Origin: Jackrogersella multiformis
Lineage: Eukaryota > Ascomycota > Sordariomycetes > Xylariales > Hypoxylaceae
DNA length: 64,000 nt
Assembly: GCA_902806575.1 (NCBI GenBank)
Contig: CADCXD010000004.1
Coordinates: 2,356,001-2,420,000, forward strand
Direction of reading: 5' to 3'
Part shown: piece by piece, positions 11,507-22,887 of the stretch
Layout of the letters: the number at the start of each line of letters is the position of its first letter
Numbering within the stretch: position 1 is the stretch's first letter
Notes under the pieces: generated by a model
Seen by the model: only the letters and a program-made list of their open reading frames with translations
What the model was told of the DNA's origin: nothing
Databases searched by the model: none
Made by a program: the position numbers and the translations under genes

Positions 11507-12458
11507 TTTGGCGACGACTACACTAGGTAGAATAAATGCGTATAGGGTAAGACTATCTATCAACTAAAGTCCAAAAACGAAAGTAAAATCTCTAAAGATG
11601 TATGAGATTTAATGAGGTGGTTAATATTTGAACGAGGGATTGTACCTAGTTAACTGCTGTCTATTAAAAGATGAGAAAGAAGAGAGATACTTACGATCGG
11701 TTGAAATTGATAAGGATGAATCTTTACCAACCGTGGCTTCCAGATTTGGGTTTGAACTCTGAGATGATGATGTTTCCCGAGAGTGAGAAGTTGCAACATG
11801 TGCATACCTACCTACCTATCTAGGTAGGTACCTAGGTAAGATAGTTGCTGCCACGAATTGAATATTACCTATAAGTAGGTACCTACCTACCTTAGGTACC
11901 TGGTAAAGAATATAGCTGCTCTTTCTTTTATACTAGTTACTATTTTATCCTAACAGCTACCTACACTACACCCGACAGCTACGGCGGCATACGACGAAAC
12001 TCAAGATTGATGTAATACACAGCTTGTACGCACATCAAGAGATGCTTACGAAAACGAAAACTCATTGTTGACGAATATGAAATAATGTTAAGTTTTTATA
12101 TGGGGAATCTTGGTAGAGAATAGGAGGCTTAAAATATAATTCGAAGTCCACTGGTTGTTATTTTTAGGAGGTAGATATGGGTAAGGTTGGTTTGAAGTCT
12201 TCGATGGGTTAGTTTCCGGCTGTTATTTACCTAGGTAAATACACTAGTTGCTATGTGGTCCGTGTGTCTTAGGCCGGCGAGCCAACTGGAACCTTCTAAG
12301 AAGTATCTCGATCCAATCTAGATCCATCAATTGGAACCCTGAATGACAGTCTAAGCATTGAAATTCTTAATTCTCACAGTTCTTTAGTAATATAACATCC
12401 TCAGGAGCTTGTCAGATGAATAGGTATTAATTTAGGTAGACACACTCTTGAGAACTAA
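11507..12458. other. Divergent promoter region
   Basis: Shared upstream region of the oxidase-like gene (leftward) and the small mitochondrial-type gene (rightward). It holds a dense cluster of CCTAGG/ACCTACC repeats at about 11800-11910, including one perfect TACCTAGGTA at 11829-11838. No gene seen. Confidence 0.5.
11829..11838. repeat. TACCTAGGTA palindrome inside a repeat cluster
   Basis: A perfect 10-base palindrome with many partial copies on both sides from about 11800 to 11910. Confidence 0.75.
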
Positions 12459-13017
12459 ATGGTAAGACCTATCCAACAATTCCCTCTCAGGCTTCTGAGC
12501 AGCACCACTCGTCAGCTTTACCGCCCTTCAAATTACCCGCCATCACGAAGAGCAATGTCGTCGGCACCGAACTCGGGCCCTAGCGCCAAGTCGCAGGAAT
12601 CGGCGCCAACACATAATGAGAACGAGCAACATGAAGCGTCGTCCAACAAGACGCCACTACCTCTCCCGGCACCGGATCACACCGGCGACACGACGCAAAT
12701 CCTCGTAGGCGGCGAAGGCGTCAAACTAGATCACCGTAAGTATTCCACGACAGTCACACACTTACCTGGATACATATATCGGTGCGCCACAATATGAACA
12801 ATTCCTAAACAACCATACTAACGCCAGAACCACCGCAGTGGGACCGCTAGTAGTCAACGAGGACGGGACCATGAGCCGCATCTCCAACTGGAACGAGATG
12901 GCCGAGATCGAGCGGCAGAATACGCTGCGCATCCTCGGCATGCGGAATAAGAAGCGCCTGGCTGCCCTCAGGGGGAAGGGACAGGCCTCGGAAGGACAAC
13001 CCGAGGATGGGAAGTGA
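12459..13017 (+). CDS. Small conserved fungal protein, probably mitochondrial
   Basis: Exons 12459-12735 and 12839-13017 give 151 aa; the intron has a GTAAGT donor, a CTAAC branch site at about 12819 and a CGCAG acceptor. The joint reads KLDHLGPLVVNEDGTMSR. The first 35 residues are Arg/Ser/Leu-rich with no acidic residue, as in a mitochondrial targeting sequence. A disordered linker follows (about 36-85). The conserved C-terminal part has VNEDGT, SRISNWNEM and ERQNTLRILGMRNKKRLAAL. I recognise this as a widespread small fungal family without an assigned role. Mitochondrial location is inferred from the presequence only. Confidence 0.75.
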
Positions 13018-13747
13018 TGTTTGACGCATGGCGTGCGATGCAACTTTAAAGATGGAAGGTTGATTAATATGGGATAGCCAATTATATTATATGGCTTCCT
13101 TAGTGATTGCATGCCGTACTTAAAGTTATGTAATAGGAATGTCTATATCGTTACACAGATAATTCTACATAATGTCGACATCAATTAAGTACCCAGGTAA
13201 CTGCTTAATTATTTAGTCTTAATCGTCGAGAAGTCATCCACTATTCCCAAAAAGTAAATCTATATTAATTAATAAGCAAATGTAACAGGGTCAAGTGACG
13301 GGTCTGTCGGAATGCTAACAAAGAGCCGATGATAAGCTTGCAAGTTTCCCGGGATTATGAGCAAATGCCGGTGAGAGTGCCAACATGAAATCACAGATTG
13401 GTTGAGAGCCTCATGTGCCCTTATTCACTTACGTATGGTTTTTTTTTATACGATCGTGTTTTGAGAAGCTGGTAGTATACTTACGATGAATTCATGAGTG
13501 CCATATCACAGCAATGTCTGTTCTCGATATTGAGACCAAAATGTTAAATCGTAACTAGGACATTGTCCTTAAATCGTATATTAGATCCGTGAAGCTCATC
13601 AAAAATTGCCCTGAAAGCAGACATGATATATCCCCGAAGCCAAGGCCCCCCAATGGCGTCAACCCCACAATGATAACCCCATAACGCCATCATTTAATGT
13701 TTCAAGCTGTTGAAAGGTATACCGTCATATTAAACACTTGGGGTATG
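13018..13747. other. Convergent spacer
   Basis: Between the ends of two convergent genes. AT-rich, with no gene, tRNA or repeat array recognised. Confidence 0.5.
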
Positions 13748-15424
13748 TTATGAGACCTTCTCTGCTTCCTTCTTCGCATTGCTTTCTTTTTCTTTGGCAC
13801 CCGCTGTCTTCTTGTCGTTACGCTTCTCTAATAATGAAGAGAGTAGCGATTCGTTTCCGCCGGTCTTTTCCATGACGAGCTCCCTTAACCACTTGTTCTC
13901 GGTCTCTAGGGTTTGAATGCGGCCCTCGAGGCTGCCGACTTTATCATTTAGTTCCTTCTCGCGCTTCTCGAGTGCTTGCTCGCGAGCCTTCTTCTTGATA
14001 CGGAATCTCGCGCTGGCGGCAGTGTTCCGCCTCCGCTTATCCTCCTCCGCGGCGAATCGCGACTGCTCCTCGAAGGAGAGCTGCCGGCGCGGCGGAGCGG
14101 CTACAGGGTCGGCGGCCTTTCGCTTCTCTCCAGTCTGCGGCACCGACGAGCCGTAGACGCTCGGCGGCGAGCCATTAGGAGGGAAAGTGGGTGAAGGCTG
14201 TATAGGTTGCAAGTTTCCCAGGTTGTCCGAGAAAGCCGAGACATTTGCCGGATAAGGGTGAAAGTCAAAACCGTTGAAGTCTCCTGAAGACATGACGCGA
14301 GGTTAAAAATTATAGCCCAATTGACAAACGCAAAACATACGAGTACCAGAACTTTTCTGAGGTGCTAAACATCATCGATGACGACTTAGTGTCGGAAAGA
14401 GGATATAAGATCAAGCCATGTTGCGAACTCTCGACAACAGGCTTGGTGGATTGGGTTCGCTCTTCATCTCAATAACCTTTCCCCCAGATCACCTAAAGAT
14501 CACGGGATATTGCACCATAGCTCGATTGCGCCATCGCAGGGTAATCTTTCGCAAGCACAGCAGACCCCCAGGGCCTCGCACGGAACACACCTAAACCACC
14601 GATCGCTGCAATGCCAATGCAACATGGGCGTAGCCCGCACCAATCATTGTTCGAGTATAAAACAAAGCCCAGTGGGGCGAACATGATGAGAACCAGACTA
14701 AGCCGGCCTGTGATAAGATGAGGGAGTCCGCTTGGTTGATTGCGGACCCCCCATCCCGACTCTCACATCTCATTGACTTGGACTTGGATGTTGCAGCAAC
14801 AAGGCGCCGCCGCCCACCCCATTGCCCAGTCATAGGCGATTGGAGGCAGACAGGGTAGTGCTAGCAAGGCACGCGAACGGTTGAGCAAGGCTGTTGTCCC
14901 AAGACCCTTCGAAGGTGAAAGCACACGCCATTGTGCAACGCCGCATCGCAATCATCAATGCGGGGAAGGAAATAGCAAAACCATCGTCAATTGACTTTGG
15001 AGGAATCGATGAATCGGGGGTATGGGAATGGGAATGGGAATGGGAATGGGAATTGGAATAAGACAATGAAAAAAAAAACCCCCCCCGGAACTAATATGAC
15101 AAAAGGAATAAATATTCACTAACCTGGTAGATTGAAGTCGAATCCTGCTAGATCTTCTCCAATAGGCCCCTCTTCCGTAGGTGATGTCGACGACTGTGTC
15201 TCCAAACTGACACTAGGAGCCTGCTGCGGCCGTTGCTGCTGTCGGTGGCTCTCATTTGCATCCCAATCAATAAAGTTGGTGTTCGTGAACATAGCAAGTT
15301 CATCGTCGAGACTTCGTAGGTTCTCCTCCGATACTGCAGGAGGTTCCGGTACTCTATTAAGGTCTTGTAATAATTGCGACACGTTCACGGCCTGGCCGCG
15401 CCGACTGGAATAACTGGGCGGCAT
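13748..15424 (-). CDS. bZIP transcription factor, CYS3/MetR (sulfur regulator) type
   Basis: Exon 1 is 15424-15124 and exon 2 is 14283-13748, giving 278 aa. The joint is exact: ...FDFNLP, split Gly, DFNGFDF. The basic region RRRNTAASARFRIKKK lies at about residues 184-199 and carries the N-x2-A-A-x-S-x-R core; the leucine zipper follows to about 240 and contains LETENKWLRELV. The basic region and zipper resemble Neurospora CYS3 and Aspergillus MetR, which activate sulfur assimilation genes. The N-terminal segment VSQLLQDLN...DELAMFTNTNFIDWD resembles the conserved N-terminus of that group. The C-terminal tail is Lys/Glu/Ala-rich. The 840-nt intron is unusually long, and an in-frame ATG sits at 14293, ten bases before the acceptor, so a shorter 181-aa form starting MSSGDF is possible. 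Confidence 0.85.
15024..15053. repeat. (GGGAAT)5 microsatellite in the bZIP intron
   Basis: Five perfect tandem copies of GGGAAT on the plus strand (ATTCCC in the transcript), inside the 840-nt intron. Short A and C homopolymer runs lie just downstream, at about 15069-15087. Confidence 0.85.
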
Positions 15425-16824
15425 CTTTTCTTCTATGACCGCTACGTCGTTTGGATCGTGAGGAATTGGAGATATTAGTCGGGTCGAATTAATATCCCCC
15501 TATGGCAACAATGCCGTCGTAATATGTACACGACTGCTAATTAGACTCAAGCGTAATCGTAAGTTTTGCGTTGTAGTTTCGCTCTAGTTAGGCGAAAGTT
15601 GACCAGAAGAATAAATGGCGAGATGACGGAAGTAGAACTTGTCAGATCAAATGTAAAAAAGAAGTGCCCATGTGCCCAGGTGGTGGTGGTCCTTTTAGTG
15701 GTACTTCAGAGTTCAACCGATGTGGGTCAAAGAACGACCGGAACAAGGAGACATGGAACCTAGGAAGTTTGCTGGCTGGAGTCGCCGCTAGATACGGCCG
15801 ATTTTGACCGATGGCTTCCGATGGGTATGGACCTTGAGTCTTACAGGCAATAACAGCTGACGCTCGGTTGACGCTTTAGGGAAAAGGCGAAGCTTAAAAA
15901 AATTGAGGAAAAAAAAAAAAACTAAGAGCCCCTCTACCTAGTGTAGCCCCTCTTTCTTCGTATACCTGGTAGGTACCTAATCTTAATCAAGTACCATACC
16001 TATACTCTCCTCTCTTCTATAAACCTTCCAATTGCCGAATAATTCGGAAACTCCTCCTTCGAGATTATTGACAAGTTGAAGGAGGATGAAGACTTGAAAA
16101 AGAGAAGCATAAATTGTTATTATCTGATTTTCAATTGAGGTAGCACATGAGGTGACATGCATACATGTATTATATTATACATACGCATAACCGTGGATAC
16201 TACCTCTCACGATCCTGGACCCGAGTATACCTCAAATGGGATTCAGCCCGGCTTTGAGTGGATGGGCCATTAGTCAAGCAAACTGTTTTTAACCAATCAA
16301 AGCTAACTAAATTCTCTAAACTTTCCCAGTATCCCACATCGCCCACGCGCCCGCGGATATTTATACTAGAACCCCCACTATCGAATCTGCCTGGAACTAC
16401 GAACCGTACTTGGACCCTGACTATCTTCGACTGTCTTGCATATTGTCTTTATTAAAATACATAAAAAACCTGCCTAATTCCCGAACAGCGTTTTCTCCCG
16501 TCTCCTACTTTTACCATTCCATCCTAACAACATGGATCTTCTAGCTAGCTGCGATCGCTAGTATGCACCCAAGTAATTGGAGCGTTGCCAGTTGGAGCGT
16601 TGGAGCACATATTGGAGTGTAATTGGAGAGGCCCCCCTTTTTACTATCGTTGACCAAACAGTATTACTCTTTTGCTTAGAAATCAAGTACTAGGCCAATG
16701 GGCGGGGAAGAATAGGCTTACGTAGGTACCTAAGGTAGTATGGGGACGCATAATCTCTATCTCATGATACTATCAGGTAATTGTTGCTCGCAATGTGTAG
16801 CAAGGTAAAGCTACCAACACTAGG

Positions 16825-16859
16825 TACCTAGGTACCTAGGGTATCTACCTACCTAGGTA
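16825..16859. repeat. TACCTAGGTA palindrome cluster
   Basis: Perfect copies at 16825-16834 and 16850-16859, with overlapping partial copies between them. A further perfect copy lies at 17037-17046. Confidence 0.8.
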
Positions 16860-18102
16860 GGTTTCTATACCCTAAGGTTAAGTCGGTGGCGAGTCAGGAT
16901 CGACACTTCTATGATGATATAATCCGAATATGATCTCAGAGTATGCACACAACGAAAACGATACACATATCGACGTTCCGGCATCATGATTATTGACGTC
17001 AATTGCTACTATTTCTGATACACATACCTACATAGGTACCTAGGTAGGTATCCGTATCTAATGGTAGTATACCTAGGTACCTCCTATATAATAATATCAC
17101 GAATAATCACTCGGCTCTATAATAGGTTCGTGTAGCTTGGTGTATATTCGCAGATTCGTAGAATATTTTCGAACGATAGATCTACCATACCTCTCTGGGA
17201 CTGACCTACATACCTAGGTACATCACACAGATCACACAAACCATCTATGCATGCGCTGCTTGCTCGGTTCGTGCACCCTTACCCATGGGACCCAGGAAGG
17301 AAGGAATGCATCATCCCGCGATTTCTCGCCAAGGTCTGCACGTACCTATGCAGTACCATCCGCTATCGTTTAACGTGGGGTTCATTATTTTTCAGGGTAA
17401 CCTCCAACTTCCAATTCTAAGGTTTAGAGGTACCTATGTACCTAGGTATGTAAAATATAACCTCGGGCGATTCGGACCTTCGGCATCTTGTCGCTTACGT
17501 TGACAGGTACCAGGTACGTACAGTTCATATTACCTAACATTCCCATTCCCTTCTTCCGGCGCTCTGCCGCGGAAACCCAAGTACAGCCCGCCCTGGAGGG
17601 CAACAGTTAATACGGATTCCCCTAATTGGAAGCCCAATTTCTCATTAGCTACCTACCTAGATGGAGTATTTATAAATTGTTGTCGACCTACCTCCAACTA
17701 CATATGTAAATGTTTCCGGGTGCATTGCAACTTCTCATGATAAATACCTAGGTAGTGCATTGGTAGTACGAACCAGGAAAGGAAGGAGATCCATGATGTA
17801 ATCAGCCAACTGGCAACCACCTGGTAGATACCTAGGTACCTATGGAGCCCTGAATTCTATCCATGATCTTAGAATTGTAAAAAACACCAACTTTATTACT
17901 TCCAACTTCCAACTTTCAACTTCCGAAGCTTTTATAATAGTGTATTAATATGATATCCCGTGAATTCATTTTCTACTCTACCTGCCTGTGTACATAGGTA
18001 GCTTATAATCCAATTTTAGTTATTATCTTCATACATGGTTACTACTTAGGTAAGCTTGAAGCAATCGATTGGCTATTATTTACAGATATGGGAGAATCTC
18101 CG

Positions 18103-18108
18103 ACGCGT
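18103..18108. promoter_or_regulatory. MCB-like box (ACGCGT) upstream of CHL4
   Basis: ACGCGT within CGACGCGTCGCG, 148 bases before the CHL4 ATG. ACGCGT is the binding site of the MBF/Swi6-type G1/S regulators, which fits a kinetochore gene. A single site can occur by chance. Confidence 0.4.
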
Positions 18109-18255
18109 CGCGTGTCCCACTTCAAAAGCTTCAACCCGCCAATATCAATGTCGATGATATCTACCTAGGTACAGTTAACAACCAATACGCCGATCGATTC
18201 AGAATCATAGACAATCCTTCTGGCTGTACCTCCTATACCAGAGACTTAAGAAGGG

Positions 18256-19881
18256 ATGGCGCGATTATCGTTGCCTACGACCGCTCGTCTCTCCTCCTCC
18301 TTACGAGTCGATCCTACGAACAATACCGTAATCAAAACTCTCAACCGCCTCTCACGACCATCCCTCCTATCGCTCGTTCTAGACTGGCTAGACGAACGAA
18401 ACCAATCTTTATGCCCACCACTTCTCCGCCGACCGGACGTCCATGATGACGAGGACGAGGATGATTTCTACCCGCCTGCGCCATCACTCGAGGAGCTGCG
18501 AGAGCTCTACAAATCCATGCAAGCACGCAAAGGTGGCCGCCGCGAAGTAGTGGATCGCATCCTCGAAGGTGACTGGCGCTATGGGCTAAGTCTGTACCAA
18601 CTAGCGATGGCAGACTTACAATATATGTACGATCATTCGGGTAGTCTGAAATGGTCCGCGTACCGTATCCAGCGCCTCAAGACTCCAGACCACGAGGACG
18701 ACGCCGAGGGTCCAGAAAGGCTTGACAAAGAAACCCTCTCGGTGCCGCGCTTTCATCCCTCTACCTTCTTGCAGAACCTACAAGCCGAAGTGCTCCCCGA
18801 CGTCAAGGCGCACTACAACTTTGACCGCCCGAAGGGCATGCCGCTCCTACTCCTCCGCGTCTTCATCGTCGACTCTCCCTACAACACCGACCTTGCGGTC
18901 TCGACCCGGCATCGCGGCCGTCCTAGTAGCACTGGCGCGACCACCAGCTTCGATGCCTCGCGAACCATCTACATTGTCTTCCCGGATGCGTCGCCGCACA
19001 TCTACATCTCCAAATCCGCAGCCGCAGGTGCCGTCTCGGCAGCCAGCGCAGCGGGTGAGGCGAAGAGCCTGCGCGCCCTCATCGTCGAGGGTATTCCGAA
19101 GGCACTATCGCGCCCCCGCGAGCGCTACACCCTCAAGGGCACCAATCTCACGACCAAGAACTTGGCTGCCATGCTGGTCGTCAAAGGGGCGGGCCGCACG
19201 AACGCCGCAGGTGGCGGGTGGAGCGTGTATGCCGGCACCGCCTCGAAGGACATAAAGGCAGATAGCCCGCTGCAGACGATGCTGCCATCACCGCCGTTGT
19301 CGGAGGCGTCGTCTGCTGATGCTGATGAGGATAAGCCGGATAGGGACCATCGAAAGCGTAGGAAAGTGGATTTTGATCATAGGGAGGAGGAGGATGAGAG
19401 GCAGGCTAAACGCGCGAGAGTTGCTGCGCAGGCCAGGTTCGGGAATGCCGCGAAGATGGATGATGGGAAAGGCACAGAGAGGCTGGACGTGCTGATCGAG
19501 GACCCGTTTCCGGTCGAAATCGCTAGTGACGACGAGGCTGATGCCTGGAGAGACACCGATTCGGGTGACGCGGCTGCAACGTCGAGGCGTAAGTCCAAGG
19601 GCCGCCAGAGTATCCTTGAGCTGAGCGTCTCGCAAGAGGACCTGGAGGATGTGGAAGACAGCCATGCAAGAGGGGGGCTCCGCGAAGGGGAACGAAGCTG
19701 GGCTCCGCGAGTTAGACTATCGCTCCATGGCTCACACGTCTTCGCTGGCGTACGGCAGCTAGTCGAGGCGGGCATTGTGGATGGCGAGAGGATGCCCGGG
19801 TGGATGACGGGCGAGGAGGGAGTCACGATTGGTGCCGTGCGGCATGGTAGGATAAGAGGGTTTAGGGGCTCGGGGGTATGA
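18256..19881 (+). CDS. Inner kinetochore protein CHL4 / CENP-N homologue
   Basis: Single exon, 541 aa. The N-terminus (LPTTARLSSSLR, then IKTLNRLSRPSLLSLVLDWLDER) is the conserved start of the CHL4/Mis15/CENP-N family. The segment LYKSMQARKGGRREVVDRILEGDWRYGLSLYQLAMADLQY (about residues 90-130, read here in parts) is the most conserved block. The centre continues the family fold; residues about 335-470 are acidic and basic low-complexity sequence with KRRK-type nuclear signals; the C-terminus (RLSLHGSHVFAGVRQLVEAG) is again family-like. CHL4 is part of the CCAN complex that links centromeric chromatin to the outer kinetochore. The gene is convergent with the TatD gene, 274 bases apart. Confidence 0.9.
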   Translation: MARLSLPTTARLSSSLRVDPTNNTVIKTLNRLSRPSLLSLVLDWLDERNQSLCPPLLRRPDVHDDEDEDDFYPPAPSLEELRELYKSMQARKGGRREVVDRILEGDWRYGLSLYQLAMADLQYMYDHSGSLKWSAYRIQRLKTPDHEDDAEGPERLDKETLSVPRFHPSTFLQNLQAEVLPDVKAHYNFDRPKGMPLLLLRVFIVDSPYNTDLAVSTRHRGRPSSTGATTSFDASRTIYIVFPDASPHIYISKSAAAGAVSAASAAGEAKSLRALIVEGIPKALSRPRERYTLKGTNLTTKNLAAMLVVKGAGRTNAAGGGWSVYAGTASKDIKADSPLQTMLPSPPLSEASSADADEDKPDRDHRKRRKVDFDHREEEDERQAKRARVAAQARFGNAAKMDDGKGTERLDVLIEDPFPVEIASDDEADAWRDTDSGDAAATSRRKSKGRQSILELSVSQEDLEDVEDSHARGGLREGERSWAPRVRLSLHGSHVFAGVRQLVEAGIVDGERMPGWMTGEEGVTIGAVRHGRIRGFRGSGV

Positions 19882-20155
19882 ATAAATACGTTGAGCCTAC
19901 TTCTTGCCTCGCTGCGGTCGAAATTACCGGATGCGGATGCGAATGCGAAAGCATGCATGGTTTGGGGCGTTTTTTCTCCGTCTTCTTCGATAAGGGGAAG
20001 GGGATTTGTCCGGATAGGTCTATATACCCCAATGAAGTGAATTAATACGAAGGAAAATTAAGAAATTGCGGAATTGCCTGCAGAATAATTCTGTCTATTT
20101 CTCTCTTCTATGCAAACGCTTCGTCTATACATCTTATCTGATGCGTCTCTAATTT

Positions 20156-21738
20156 CTATCCATCTACCGGAAACACCTTCGCCGTGTTCCGCCAAGCGGC
20201 CTCGCACACCTCCTCTACCGACACCCCTTTGATGCCGGCGACGATCTTGCCCACCCGCTCGATCATGCACGGCTCGTTGCGCCCTTTGACCATGGCGCCC
20301 TCGACCCACTTCTCTTTCTTGACTACCTTGAAGCGCTCCGGCACTTCGGGTTCCTTCTTCTTCGCCGCTTTCTTCGACTGCTGCTGCTGCTGCTTGCCCT
20401 TTCGCGGCTGCTGCGCGGCCGGCTCCGACGGGTCGCCATTGCTCGTCACTTCTGCGTCGGGGAGATTCGCGGTGGCAGGCTTCGGCGGTTCTATCAGGTA
20501 CTTCCAGCCCTCGTGGCTGGGGCGGATCTCGCACCAGGGGCCGTCGGTCTCGAGCATGAGGCGGTCGAGGGGGATATCCGCGACGACGCCGCAGTTCTCC
20601 GCGGTCTTGAAGCTGCAGCCGTTGACGCCGACGTACAGGCCCAGGCCTGCGAGCTCGCGCATCTCGTCGGCGGTTCCGGTGAAGCTGTGGACGACGGCGC
20701 CGCGCTCCAGCTTCTCGAGCCGCGGGCCCAGCTTGGCCTTCAGCAGCGCGACGAAGTCGGCGTGCGCCGCGCGCGAGTGCAGGAATAGAGGCAGCTGCGG
20801 CTGCAGCGACACGGCTAGGTCCAGCTGCGCTGCGAACGAGTGCTTCTGGATCGCCTTGGGGCAGTAGTGCAGCCGGTCGTAGTCGAGCCCGAACTCGCCG
20901 AAGGCTACGAGCGGGCTCGGGCTCGAGGTGCCGCTCCGTGCTTCTTCGATGAAGGCCCGGAGCTCGGAGATGATCGTCGCGGTCCTAGCTGTGTCCGGTT
21001 CGTGGTCTTCGGAGATGGGCTGAGAGGTGTCGTTGACATGGGGCAGGATGTGCCCGTGTATATCCACATCGGAGAGGGTGGCGGCGAATATGGAGCTGGA
21101 GCATGGGTGTATACCAGCTGTCGCGTATACAGTACCGGCTTCCGCCTCGTTAGCTTACCCCGACGCCGCATCAGAAGAGCTTACTACCCTAGGTAGGTAA
21201 ATAGCGTCCCATACTACTTACGGTATTGCCTAGCTACCTTGAGCGCGTCTCTGTTGCTTGTCAAATCAGAACCGGTGACGACGAGTTTCTCACAGCCTAC
21301 TTCATGGGCTCTTGATATTACAGCACTTAGGTCGTCGGGATGTCGTTGGGTGTGGTGATAACAGCCGCGGAATATTGGGTCTGCGAGGTTGATTCCGATC
21401 TAGAATGAAGAGACGATTAGAAAACATGTTCGAATAGCACACATCACATAGCAGAGAAGATAGCTAAGGGACGTAAGAGGCTAGTTATTGAATTACTATT
21501 GTAGTAAATAAGAGACGATATATGAGTGTAGAAATCGTCAGAAGCGTTCGCTTACATCGATATATCGCGGTTTATAAGCTGCCTCGTTCGCCAGAGCAGC
21601 ACCAGATACAGAAGCCGGCGCATCAGTAGCCATCCTGTGTATTGAAGAGGAAAAAGATCTAACAAGAATTCCTTGAGCCGACAAGTTCTTTACGCTAGAA
21701 CGTGTAAGGTGAACTACAGCTGCACTCCGTTGAAGCAT
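20156..21738 (-). CDS. TatD-family metal-dependent DNase
   Basis: Exons 21738-21556, 21399-21222 and 21138-20156 give 447 aa; both joints restore family sequence (RYID|IGINLADPIFRG and ARQY-P-GTVYATAGIHPCSS). TatD nucleases are TIM-barrel amidohydrolase-like enzymes; visible landmarks are AGIHPCSS, GEFGLDYDRL, FLHSRAAHADF, HSFTG and LMLETDGPWCE. The first 35 residues are rich in Arg, Ser and Leu with no acidic residue, like a mitochondrial presequence, and a second ATG (MATDAP, residue 36) could give a cytosolic form. A Lys/Gln-rich insert with a five-Gln run (about residues 360-390) separates the barrel from the C-terminal helices. It diverges from RNR1 across 1.15 kb. Confidence 0.9.
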
Positions 21739-22373
21739 CAAGAGCTGGGTATCTCAACGAGACCTCATTCTTTCTTAGAAAGTTATACTATCGTCCTCCT
21801 GTAATACCGTTAGTTTTTCTCACGATCCATCGGACTAGTGATATTCAGATGACACACGCCGAGAGGAATTAGTGACTCACTTTCAGATATGGGTTATTAG
21901 GTACCAAGGTAGGCTTCTCAAAGGTTTATGAGATTTAGGTATAGGTCAAAAGTACATCTCATATGTACCCTAAGATTTGCCAATTACATAAGCTTGCTTC
22001 TTATCACGTGCTTTCGTGGGGTTGACTAGGGGGTGGACACCGATGTTACACAGGCAGACAGGCACGACTTCAGGATAACGCGAATCAATTTAGTGCGGGG
22101 CAAACGAGAGAATCTTATGTTCGGATGTGAACAGGGGTTTAAATAGGACAAACAACTGCAACTGCAAGCACTTAAGCCAGAATATCCTAAAGACATAAGA
22201 AATAGGTACTTAGTAGAATGTATAAAAAGCATATTTTACTGTAGGTATCAGAAATTCAATTCCCTTTGCTACCTAGGGCTTGAAAAAATAAAATCAGAAT
22301 CGTGATCTGACATATGTGTTTCCCATCGTATCCATCGATCTTATCTATAACGAGAACTTCGTGTGTCACCCCC

Positions 22374-22642
22374 GGCGCGTCCAGTGGTTTTTGTCGCACT
22401 TGCTGATTAATTCTCAAGTGAACTCAGCTGGCAACAGGCCCACTTGCTTCCTAGCAACAAGGTTTAGTTTAATTGATTGATCCGAGATCCCTTGATTTGG
22501 TGTTACCTACCAGGTAGGTAGCAGCCTAGGTACGGATTAGTAGGTACCTAGGTAGGTACTATGTAGTGTTGTTCCTTACGCGCTAGGTTAACTTTAAAGA
22601 CGCGCCAACAATTAACAATTAAGCAGGAACGGAGGAACGCGT
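22374..22642. promoter_or_regulatory. MCB-like cluster upstream of RNR1
   Basis: ACGCGT at 22637-22642, GACGCGCC at 22599-22606, its exact inverse GGCGCGTC at 22374-22381, and ACGCGC at 22578-22583. These are full or partial MluI cell-cycle boxes. In yeasts and other fungi MBF drives ribonucleotide reductase genes at G1/S, so the location is the expected one. The ACGCGT box is 246-251 bases before the ATG. Confidence 0.6.
22545..22554. repeat. TACCTAGGTA palindrome
   Basis: Perfect copy, flanked by partial copies from 22505 to 22558, about 330 bases before the RNR1 start codon. Confidence 0.75.
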
Positions 22643-22887
22643 TTTCTACTTAAGTCTCCACCGTCCTCAAGTCTCTTTCTCTTAAAACTTCTTCCACTCA
22701 ACATCAACCACAACAGGACACTACATCATACAGCGTAAATTAAATCTGCATGCTCTTCGGTACAGATAGTTGTGGATTTGAATTGATCATTCTAATCGAC
22801 TAAGCCTTACTTCATCCGCCTTCTCCGTTTCCTGATCACATTTTCTTCTCTGCTACCTCTTAGGTTTTCATCACCCCAACCTTCACC

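Larger units (their letters stand above)
15425..18255. other. Long divergent spacer, 2.8 kb
   Basis: Separates the bZIP gene (leftward) from CHL4 (rightward). No gene supported; open frames at 16258-16455 and 17285-17503 lack any domain. It contains the densest run of TACCTAGGTA palindromes in the window (16825-16859, 17037-17046, and partial copies near 17215, 17440, 17750 and 17830). Confidence 0.5.
21739..22887. other. Divergent promoter region of TatD and RNR1
   Basis: Contains the MCB-like cluster described separately, a TACCTAGGTA copy at 22545-22554 with partial copies around it, and a pyrimidine-rich leader before the RNR1 start (about 22640-22880). No gene seen. Confidence 0.55.
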
